A DNA stretch of 6,054 bases from Candidatus Methanophaga sp. GoMg3.2 (GTDB lineage Archaea > Halobacteriota > Syntropharchaeia > Alkanophagales > Methanospirareceae). The stretch is taken from NCBI GenBank assembly GCA_013180565.1, contig QBUN01000273.1, positions 1 to 6,054 of the forward strand. Reading direction: 5' to 3'. The position numbers and the translations under genes are program-made. Shown here piece after piece: positions 1-5,599 of this stretch; position 1 is the first letter of the stretch; every line of letters begins with the position of its first letter. The notes beneath the pieces are model-generated. The model did no database searches and was not told the DNA's origin. It was given only the letters and a program-made list of their open reading frames with translations.

Positions 1-1508
1 TGCGAGTGCAGTGTAAAATATCTACAATGACGAATAAACAGTCTACCAGAATTGCTCCCGGGAATCACATCCCATTCTGTCCCGGTCCAGTGATAAAGTC
101 TCAAGCTATCTTCTACAACGTTGGTAACATCATCATTGGAGTAGCTTACATTCAAGAAAATCCATGAATCCGCAGTTACATTCGTTGCGTTCACGTATTT
201 ACTGATGTTCACCATTCCCACGGGGTCTGGTTCTGGAGTTGTTACTGACTTTATCTCAATTCCATTATCATAAATGAACGAAATCGTAGTTGAGTCGCTG
301 CTTATCGCGAGGTCTTTTATTTTGTTGCTGTGCGAATATTCGCCGGAGTAGAAACTGTAATTGGCGTTGTACAAAGCGGTATTATTAGTGAGCGTGTTGT
401 TGCTCGAAGAATACAGAGTGATACCGTAGTAGTTCGAGTTAGCAGTGTTGTTAGTGAGCGTGTTGTTGCTCGAAGAGTCCAGCAAGATGATGCAGTAGTT
501 GTTTGATGCAGTGACATTTTCTATCCTTGAATTAGTTGTGTATGCAAACAGTACTCCATTGACATTCTTTGTTAATGCTAAATCTCTCACCGTGATATTC
601 ATGGAGTTCACGACACCTACAAAGCCTGCATTACCTGGTACCTGCTGATTTTGCTGATTGACCCAGTAATAAATTGGTTTTCCATCCACCGTGTTGCTTG
701 TATCTATATTTTGGATATAGTAAAGGAGATTGCTATGACCCAAAAGATCATACATACCCCAAACGATAAAATTGTAACTGTTTCCAGACATTGTGTTGTT
801 GGTTAGATTATTGCCACTCGAGCAATACAGGTAGATGCCCTTCTCGTTCGAGTTAGCGGTGTTGCTCTCCAGCGTGTTGTTGCTTGAATACCCCATGTAG
901 ATGCCGCGGTTGAAGTTGCTCGAAGCGGTGTTGTTGGTAAGCGAGTTGCTGCTCGAAGAAATCAGACTGATGCCAATGTCGTTGTTCGATACATTATTAT
1001 CAGAAATGTTGCAGTAAGTCGTATTATTAAGCTGTATTCCAGCAGCAAAATATGGTTTTCCTGCCGTCGCTCCCGTAACCGTGAATCCTCTTATGTTCAC
1101 ATAGTCCGCGCTCACAATAAAGACACCGCTCGTATTTACCAATGCATTCACGATGCAATTCGCGGAGCCGTTCTCAGATTTTATGGTTAAATGACTCACG
1201 GTCACATCCACATTCTCGTTGTAAGTTCCATCTTTCACGCAAATTGTATTTCCAGCAGTTGCATTATCAATCGCATGTTGTATAGGCGTACTGCTCGCAT
1301 TAAAGTCAGCGTCAGCACGCCACCAGCCAGTTTCATTTACGCAAATATCTCCACAAGTGCATGGTTGGTCACCTGCACCTGCAACCGCTGTTGTAAACAT
1401 TGCAAGCACAGAAATAACTAAAATCGCGGTCACAAGACTTTTCTTTAAAAAAGAAACTTTGCTACGCTTTACTAAAGAAAAAAGGTTTTCCCTTTCTTTC
1501 GCTTTCAT
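1..1508 (-). CDS. Secreted NosD-like parallel beta-helix surface protein (3' end outside window)
   Basis: My reading from the ATG at 1506-1508 stays open for 502 codons to the left edge. The N-terminus is basic, followed by a hydrophobic stretch at residues ~24-43 ending AVAGAG, which looks like a signal peptide or membrane anchor. Residues ~105-400 hold beta-helix coils of about 22-23 residues built on the pattern SSNNTLTNNTA-N-GI-LY, as in NosD/PbH1 proteins. An insert-like coil at ~265-325 contains IDTSNTVDGKPIYYWVN, which I recall from archaeal NosD-type proteins. Residues ~430-488 (NISKYVNATN, LRLYHWTGTEWDVIP) resemble the C-terminal domain found near the anchors of archaeal surface proteins. 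I count about 24 N-X-S/T sequons, which fits a glycosylated cell-surface protein. By family the role is probably adhesion, envelope structure or carbohydrate binding; no catalytic residues can be assigned. After residue 488 the sequence departs from the expected domain ending, so a frameshift is possible there. Confidence 0.88.
   Translation of the reverse strand, partial: MKAKERENLFSLVKRSKVSFLKKSLVTAILVISVLAMFTTAVAGAGDQPCTCGDICVNETGWWRADADFNASSTPIQHAIDNATAGNTICVKDGTYNENVDVTVSHLTIKSENGSANCIVNALVNTSGVFIVSADYVNIRGFTVTGATAGKPYFAAGIQLNNTTYCNISDNNVSNNDIGISLISSSSNSLTNNTASSNFNRGIYMGYSSNNTLESNTANSNEKGIYLYCSSGNNLTNNTMSGNSYNFIVWGMYDLLGHSNLLYYIQNIDTSNTVDGKPIYYWVNQQNQQVPGNAGFVGVVNSMNITVRDLALTKNVNGVLFAYTTNSRIENVTASNNYCIILLDSSSNNTLTNNTANSNYYGITLYSSSNNTLTNNTALYNANYSFYSGEYSHSNKIKDLAISSDSTTISFIYDNGIEIKSVTTPEPDPVGMVNISKYVNATNVTADSWIFLNVSYSNDDVTNVVEDSLRLYHWTGTEWDVIPGSNSGRLFIRHCRYFTLHS
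380..482 (-). repeat. Two tandem 66-bp beta-helix coil repeats
   Basis: A 26-base stretch at 385-410 recurs exactly at 451-476, giving a period of 66 bases or 22 codons. Read on the minus strand each copy encodes SSSNNTLTNNTA. The exact DNA identity suggests recent duplication of one coil or gene conversion, rather than protein-level conservation alone. Confidence 0.85.
780..970 (-). repeat. Diverged beta-helix coil repeats
   Basis: Three related coils are recognisable on the minus strand, encoding SSSSNSLTNNTA, YSSNNTLESNTA and CSSGNNLTNNTM. Two of them are offset by 69 bases (871 and 940), or 23 codons. They match the 380-482 pair in pattern but have drifted in DNA sequence, so this array is older. 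They are part of the surface-protein gene. Confidence 0.75.
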
Positions 1509-1518
1509 TTTTTATTTT

Positions 1519-1557
1519 TCACTACCAAAAAAATTAAAAGTGGAAATACATAAAAAG
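1519..1557 (-). promoter_or_regulatory. Promoter and leader of the surface-protein gene
   Basis: On the minus strand a TATA-like CTTTTTAT lies at 1550-1557, about 45 bases before the ATG. This predicts a transcript start near 1525-1530 and a leader of about 20 bases. GGTAGTGA at 1519-1526, ten bases before the ATG, is a weak match to the archaeal ribosome binding sequence GGTGA with an extra base or two. The seven-T run on this strand (1527-1533) could also end transcription coming from the cstA side. Confidence 0.45.
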
Positions 1558-1575
1558 CTTTTCGGTTTTTATTTT

Positions 1576-1593
1576 ATGAAAATGCATTTTCAT
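1576..1593. repeat. Perfect 18-bp palindrome over the cstA stop codon
   Basis: ATGAAAATGCATTTTCAT equals its own reverse complement and includes the TGA (1590-1592) of the cstA remnant. On the plus strand it is followed by a T-rich stretch (1598-1612), so it looks like a hairpin terminator facing right. However, no plus-strand gene ends here. It could instead be a protein-binding site or a 3'-end hairpin for the minus-strand transcript. Confidence 0.6.
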
Positions 1594-2361
1594 GCAAGTT
1601 TTTCTTTTTTAATTTTTAAAACTTCCTTAATCGCTTTAAATCCCTTGTAGCACACATATAGAGCCAGTATTAATATTATCGAGGTAACTATCATTAATTT
1701 GTAATCCCCGGTTGGAAGATATACCCATCCAATGCTATAGATTGCAGCTACCACAGTAGTGATGAGCATGAATATCATTGGTATCCCTGTATACAAACTC
1801 GGTCGTTTGGTTTTTATTAGCCATATTGTAACGGTTAACAATGCAAGTGCTGCAAGCAACTGGTTTGTAACTCCAAATGCTGGCCACCGTGCCATAATGG
1901 TTGTATCCCCACCATAAGAGGTAAGGGTTAATGCGGCTGCAACCATAACTGGTATGGCTGCGGCTACGTACCGGTTTAACTTCACGCCATAGTTACCTGC
2001 AAATTCGGTTAATGCATAGCGTGTAAGTCGCGTTGCAGTATCCAAAGTAGTCATTGCAAATGCTACCACAACTAAGGTCACCCATGTTTCACAAAATCCA
2101 TAAAAGTGCTGGCAACCAGCCCCATATTACTGCTATTGCAGAACCAACAATTGGGGCAACGCCAGCGATAGATGCGTAATGATGTCCAAACAACGTATAT
2201 TTGTTCGTTGGTACATAGTCAATATCATCCCTCAATTTGTGTGAGGGTGTTTCTCTATCAGGATTTAACTGTAGTATTCTCTTGGATATAAAGGTTGCAT
2301 AGAATTTGTATGCAAGTAGGTACAGTATTAATCCTACCAGCGCTAATATTATCGAGTTCAT
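1590..2361 (-). pseudogene. cstA: CstA-family (carbon starvation / peptide) transporter, internally deleted and frameshifted
   Basis: Two pieces of one membrane transporter lie end to end. The 5' piece (2361 to 2089, ~90 codons) has the conserved CstA N-terminus, including DYVPTNK and LFGHHYASIAGVAPIVG, and stops in TGA just after LPALLWIL. The 3' piece, one frame over and readable from about 2099 to 1590, begins around FCETWVTLVVV and carries the late CstA motifs TTLDTATRLTRY and WPAFGVTNQLLAA, then ends in a lysine-rich tail. Compared with E. coli CstA as I remember it, the central helices between these blocks (several hundred residues) are absent, so this is an internal deletion plus a one-base frame change. 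CstA proteins import peptides or pyruvate-like nutrients under carbon limitation. This copy cannot make a normal transporter. The two pieces could still be translated separately (GTG at 2079-2081), but a function is unlikely. Confidence 0.88.
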
Positions 2362-2375
2362 TTATTTTTAGTAAT

Positions 2376-2396
2376 CCTCCTTATCGTTATAAATAC
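2376..2396 (-). promoter_or_regulatory. cstA promoter and strong ribosome binding site
   Basis: On the minus strand AAGGAGG (2376-2382) is a full Shine-Dalgarno match about 14 bases before the ATG at 2359-2361. GTATTTATAAC (2386-2396) is a good archaeal TATA box with purine-rich sequence upstream. The two nearly touch. A transcript starting 22-27 bases after this box would begin at the ATG and exclude the ribosome site, so either the true promoter lies further upstream or the gene could use both modes. Confidence 0.5.
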
Positions 2397-2448
2397 TTTT
2401 TCTTTTTGCAACTATTTTTTTATCTCTGAAGAGCCCGGAACCAAAAAG

Positions 2449-2834
2449 GCATCAGGACTTCAAGCAACATCTGAGCAATGTTTATTTGGGAAAAAAGAAC
2501 GCTTATAAAAGCTGCTTTTGCCATTTACCCCATACCATTGCTTATTATTCCTTTCGTGCACAGTGTATGGTTATTTCTAATTCCAACGGTAATCTTTGGC
2601 ATCGCAGAGGGCATGTGCAGACCAAGTATTCAAACCCTCTTAGCTGGATTTGCACCTATTGAACACCGTGCCACATTTATGTCCATCAAGGGGACGGTGC
2701 GTGGATTAGGAGCACTCTTAGGACCGCTCTTAATGGCTGCAATTTTCATCATCGGCGGATATGAATGTATGTTCTTCGCCTGCGCCGGCTTAACATTTGT
2801 AATGCTTATCATGGCTTTGGTGGTATTAAAGTGA
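2449..2834 (+). pseudogene. MFS transporter remnant: C-terminal half only, with a frameshift
   Basis: The readable body from 2478 encodes ~118 residues with about four to five hydrophobic segments and the block GMCRPSIQTLLAGFAP, followed by RATFMSIKGTVRGLGALLGP. This is the last third to half of an MFS drug-exporter-type protein. The first ATG follows a TGA by only one codon, so it is not a convincing natural start. In another frame, upstream bases encode SGLQATSEQCLFGKK, the expected loop before RTLIKAAFAIY. Restoring one A in the A6 run at 2491-2496 joins the two into a continuous reading. The N-terminal six helices are absent; the sequence before ~2449 is the cstA promoter region. No promoter or ribosome site is visible for it. 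It belongs to a different MFS subgroup from the intact gene at 4386. Confidence 0.82.
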
Positions 2835-2835
2835 A

Positions 2836-2898
2836 TCTCCTATATTGCCAACCATAGCAGAAGATCTTGGAGCCACTGGTTTTTGGATGGGCATGATT
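2836..2898 (+). pseudogene. 63-bp relic of a second MFS gene's 5' region
   Basis: This stretch matches 4455-4517 inside the intact MFS gene at 58 of 63 positions, with the first 33 bases identical. In frame it encodes SPILPTIAEDLGATGFWMGM, the segment at the end of helix 1 and the loop after it. It begins one base after the stop of the preceding MFS remnant and ends at the stop codon of the ATPase gene. It has no start codon and no continuation, so it is a leftover from a second, close paralogue. Confidence 0.9.
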
Positions 2899-4307
2899 CA
2901 TATCTTCTCCTTTGTCTTACCCTTGGAGCGGTAAGATGCTTTCAGCTCTTCCAAATCATAGACCATAAACTCCTGGTTACGGAATACTTCTTTACCTTCA
3001 ATGCTCTCCGCTATAATGCCATAATACTCCCGTTTATCTCCTCCTTTTACATGCCATTCGACAAGCTCTGCCTTATCTCTAAGCGCATTTAATAGCTTCT
3101 CTGCTTCCCGGTAGCTCAGCTTTCCCCACTTTATCTCAAAAAAAGCTATCTGCTTTCTTTTACCATTTACCGCCACTATATCTATCTCCTCACCCTTATG
3201 CCACCACCTACCAATCTTCTCAAATCCGAAGGGTAACAGAAACGGAAAAACCTCATTCCTGACAAAATTCTCGAATTTTTTGCCCACGTAGCTGCTTTTT
3301 TCTCCTTCGTGCAATCTGAAAGCACCCCTTTCTATCTCTTCTCTATGCTTGAACACGAAATTGAACCAGAAATCAAAGATGCTGTCCTTTATCAAATATA
3401 TCCCCCTTTTTTGACTGCCCAAGATGGAAACATGTCTCTCGATAAAACCCAATCTGATAAGGTTCTCAAGATATGGATAGATGCTTCTCGTTTCCATCCC
3501 TATAAAATTCGCTATCTCCGTTGGTTTCGTATAACCGTAAGCGAGGGCATTGAGAATGGAGAAATAAGTCTTGAGTTCTTTAAACTCCTGCGAGATTATA
3601 AAATAAGGCTCCCGGTAAAAGTATCCGTTCTTGCTGAAAAACTCCTTTTCAAGAAATTTATCCAGATTGCTGTATTCCGAAGCTTTCAGCAGATACTCTG
3701 GCACACCACCAATTATCAAATAGAGCTGGAGTGCTTCCTTGAAAGGCATTCTGACAAACTCCTCTGCATACTTAAACGGCAATCCCTCCAGAAAAATATC
3801 CCGTGTCCTCCGTCCATAAAGCGGTGATGCATACGAAAGCACCTTTTCACTCATCAGTCCAAGCATGGAGCCCGAGAGAGCGATAAAAACAGAGGAGGAA
3901 GAGAATTTCGTATCCCATAACTTTTGCAACACACTGAGCACTCTGGGGTCACTTCTGATGAGATATGAAAATTCATCTATTATTAAGTAAAATCGGTCTT
4001 CAGGCATATTCTTCGCTAAATAGCCAAAAAGCTGTTCCCAATCCTTTATCTCAATCGTTCTGAGCAAAGGGTCGTTAAAAAATTCCGCAATCTTCTCTTT
4101 CAGCCCATTTATCTGGATCTGTACAGAAGATTCTTCTGCAATATAGAATATCCCGTTCCTGTTTTTTGTCTTTGTAAATTCCAGCAAAAGTCTCGTCTTG
4201 CCTATTCTTCTTCTTCCGTAGAGTACAATTAACCGCCCTTTTTCTTTCGCCCACTCTTCTTCTAATAGCGAAATCTCCTCTTCCCTATCAACAAATTTAC
4301 TAATCAT
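2898..4307 (-). CDS. Archaeal AAA ATPase with winged helix and DUF234/PD-(D/E)XK-like C-terminus
   Basis: This 469-aa protein has the usual layout and length of the archaeal ATPase family (PF01637 with DUF234). Walker A is GRRRIGKT at residues 31-38 and Walker B is FYLIIDE at 106-112. A sensor-like ALSGS lies at 143-147, and PLYGRRT at 162-168 is a typical arginine-containing block. Residues ~250-295 (TKPTEIANFIGM, YPYLENLIRLGFIE) look like a winged helix-turn-helix. The C-terminus has Glu346 in KKFENFVRNE, Asp376 in EEIDIVAV and Glu391-Ile-Lys393 in FFEIKWGK, the spacing expected of a PD-(D/E)XK nuclease fold. The family is multicopy in archaea with no settled function; DNA binding or cleavage driven by ATP is an inference. 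The reading frame and all motifs are intact. The ATG at 4305-4307 lies at the centre of a palindrome, about 30 bases from a TATA box, so the mRNA is probably leaderless. Confidence 0.93.
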   Translation of the reverse strand: MISKFVDREEEISLLEEEWAKEKGRLIVLYGRRRIGKTRLLLEFTKTKNRNGIFYIAEESSVQIQINGLKEKIAEFFNDPLLRTIEIKDWEQLFGYLAKNMPEDRFYLIIDEFSYLIRSDPRVLSVLQKLWDTKFSSSSVFIALSGSMLGLMSEKVLSYASPLYGRRTRDIFLEGLPFKYAEEFVRMPFKEALQLYLIIGGVPEYLLKASEYSNLDKFLEKEFFSKNGYFYREPYFIISQEFKELKTYFSILNALAYGYTKPTEIANFIGMETRSIYPYLENLIRLGFIERHVSILGSQKRGIYLIKDSIFDFWFNFVFKHREEIERGAFRLHEGEKSSYVGKKFENFVRNEVFPFLLPFGFEKIGRWWHKGEEIDIVAVNGKRKQIAFFEIKWGKLSYREAEKLLNALRDKAELVEWHVKGGDKREYYGIIAESIEGKEVFRNQEFMVYDLEELKASYRSKGKTKEKI

Positions 4308-4314
4308 GATTAGT
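4299..4314. promoter_or_regulatory. Operator-like 16-bp palindrome over the ATPase start codon
   Basis: ACTAATCATGATTAGT is a perfect palindrome whose central CATG contains the ATPase start codon. A dimeric regulator bound here would cover the predicted transcription start of a leaderless mRNA and block it. The ATPase's own winged-helix segment makes self-repression possible, but this is inference. Confidence 0.7.
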
Positions 4315-4315
4315 T

Positions 4316-4329
4316 CTAATCATAATTAG
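4316..4329. promoter_or_regulatory. Second operator-like site, near-palindrome
   Basis: CTAATCATAATTAG matches the core of the neighbouring palindrome at 13 of 14 positions, with centres 16 bases apart. That is about one and a half helical turns, so two dimers could bind on opposite faces. It sits between the shared TATA-like element and the ATPase start, and upstream of the MFS gene's promoter on the other strand. Confidence 0.65.
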
Positions 4330-4330
4330 T

Positions 4331-4345
4331 CTTTATATTTATTTT
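4331..4345. promoter_or_regulatory. Shared divergent TATA element for the ATPase and MFS genes
   Basis: CTTTATATTTATTTT gives TTTATATTTA on the plus strand and TAAATATAAAG on the minus strand, so it can serve as box A both ways. Minus: the centre is ~30 bases from the ATPase ATG, giving a leader of only a few bases or none. Plus: a start near 4362 gives a leader of ~24 bases before the MFS ATG. I see no good ribosome binding sequence before either gene. Confidence 0.55.
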
Positions 4346-4385
4346 GACTGAAACCTTTTTTTGTTGCAACGTTTGATGTAATGAT

Positions 4386-5561
4386 ATGGAAAAACGGACA
4401 TTGGTTACCCTGTACTTTACTATATTTGCTGCGATATTAGGGTTAAGTATTATTTCTCCTATATTGCCAACCATAGCAGAAGATCTTAGAGTCACTGGTG
4501 TTTGGATGGGTATGATATTTTCAGGCTATGCTATTTCCCGTGCGATTGTTATGCCTATTATGGGTGGATTATCAGATAAATATGGAAGAAAGATTTTCAT
4601 TGCATCAGGGCTGCTGCTTCTTGCAGTGTTTTCCCTCCTTTATCTCCCAGCCCATAATGTCTATACGTTCACAGGAGTACGATTATTGAATGGTCTGGCT
4701 GCAGGAATGATTACTCCCATTGCCATGGCATATGCAGGAGAGGTAGCCCAGGAAGGAAAAGAAGGCAGAGCTATGGGCACATTTAATATGGCATTTTACC
4801 TGGGACTGGCAGCGGGACCTCTTTTAGGAGGTATTCTCTGGCACTTATTTGGAATGACATCGGTATTTTATGCGATGTCCGGTGTCAGCGCATTAGCATT
4901 TTTGCTTGTGTTACCTTTCTTGCCGGAAGTAAAGAAACCCAAGGCGAGTAAAACAGGAGAACATGTGCCTTTTAAAACCATCATCAAACACGATGCCGCA
5001 AAAATAATCCTTCTTATAACTCTTATCACTGGATTTAGAACTGCGGTACTTATGTCATTTTTGCCTTCGCATGCCACAGGTTTTCATATCAATGTCGCGC
5101 AGGTAGGAATAATCATTTTTGTTGGCATAGTATTTACTGCTATCTTACAGCCTTACTTTGGTAATGTGGCGGATAAGTTGAGTAAGTATAAGAGGCTGCT
5201 GCAGATGATTATTGGCTCGTTTATTGGTACAATTGTATTATTTATGGTGCCCCTATGTAATGATCTCATTACCCTTTTACTTGCCAATGTTCTTATAGGT
5301 ATTGGTGCAGCAATATCAATGCCTGTTGCAACAGATGTCGCCGTAGTAATCGGTAGAAAGGTGGGGATTGGCTCCTGGATGGGTATATTTAATACTACAA
5401 AAAGTCTCGGTATAATAGTTGCTCCTTTAATCTCAGGTGTGGTGATGGATTATTTAGGGATAAATTCTGTTTTCTATTTCGCAGGTATTGTATCTTTGCT
5501 GTTTACTTTCATTGGTTGCTATTATGTTTGGAAGTGGTCAAAGGTCAATAAACAAGGGTAA
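4386..5561 (+). CDS. MFS transporter, probable drug/metabolite:H+ exporter
   Basis: This 391-aa protein has the normal length and about 12 hydrophobic segments of a single-subunit major facilitator exporter in the cytoplasmic membrane. Motif A, GGLSDKYGRK, is at residues 60-69 between helices 2 and 3. A motif B-like region starts at Arg99 (RLLNGLAAG). Motif C, the antiporter signature, is GLAAGPLLGG at 140-149 in helix 5. A hydrophilic central loop lies at ~180-205 (KKPKASKTGEHVPF). The substrate cannot be read from sequence; motif C points to efflux by proton exchange. It starts 78 bases from the divergent ATPase gene and shares its promoter region, so the two may be co-regulated. Another ATG at 4381 is out of frame. 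Bases 4455-4517 recur as the relic at 2836-2898. The coding sequence is intact, in contrast with the broken transporters to its left. Confidence 0.93.
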   Translation: MEKRTLVTLYFTIFAAILGLSIISPILPTIAEDLRVTGVWMGMIFSGYAISRAIVMPIMGGLSDKYGRKIFIASGLLLLAVFSLLYLPAHNVYTFTGVRLLNGLAAGMITPIAMAYAGEVAQEGKEGRAMGTFNMAFYLGLAAGPLLGGILWHLFGMTSVFYAMSGVSALAFLLVLPFLPEVKKPKASKTGEHVPFKTIIKHDAAKIILLITLITGFRTAVLMSFLPSHATGFHINVAQVGIIIFVGIVFTAILQPYFGNVADKLSKYKRLLQMIIGSFIGTIVLFMVPLCNDLITLLLANVLIGIGAAISMPVATDVAVVIGRKVGIGSWMGIFNTTKSLGIIVAPLISGVVMDYLGINSVFYFAGIVSLLFTFIGCYYVWKWSKVNKQG

Positions 5562-5562
5562 C

Positions 5563-5569
5563 TTTTTTT
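5563..5569 (+). terminator. Oligo-T terminator of the MFS gene
   Basis: A run of seven T begins one base after the TAA of the MFS gene, with no hairpin before it. Archaeal RNA polymerase stops at such T runs. It lies in the 38-base gap to the converging gene on the other strand. Confidence 0.6.
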
Positions 5570-5599
5570 AAAGCTATGCCTTGCCGTTTCTTCCTTTCT

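Noticed and set aside
317..517. A 66-codon minus-strand frame rich in Thr
   Set aside because: It is a shifted reading of the beta-helix repeats; the correct frame gives regular NNTLTNNTA coils.
380..970. CRISPR-like direct repeats
   Set aside because: The repeats are coding, have a 66-69 base period matching beta-helix coils, and have no unique spacers between constant repeats.
1191..1421. A 76-codon plus-strand frame
   Set aside because: It lies entirely opposite the beta-helix gene, with no ribosome site or domain.
1357..1650. A 97-codon plus-strand frame across the surface-protein promoter
   Set aside because: It overlaps the signal-peptide region and leader of the minus-strand gene and the end of cstA. 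The product is low-complexity, consistent with AT-rich DNA read by chance.
2491..2496. Programmed ribosomal frameshift at the A6 run
   Set aside because: The N-terminal half of the transporter is missing anyway, so recoding would not restore a functional protein. Simple decay is the easier explanation.
2478..2834. A small stand-alone 118-aa membrane protein
   Set aside because: It aligns in pattern to the C-terminal part of MFS proteins, its start is preceded closely by a stop, and the missing loop is visible in another frame.
3309..3827. A 172-codon open frame on the plus strand
   Set aside because: It is antisense to the ATPase gene, which has intact Walker motifs and family-typical length. 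Its own translation has no recognisable domain.
2898..4385. A transposon carrying the ATPase
   Set aside because: I found no terminal inverted repeats, target duplications or transposase around the gene. The 63-bp repeat is MFS coding sequence rather than an element end.
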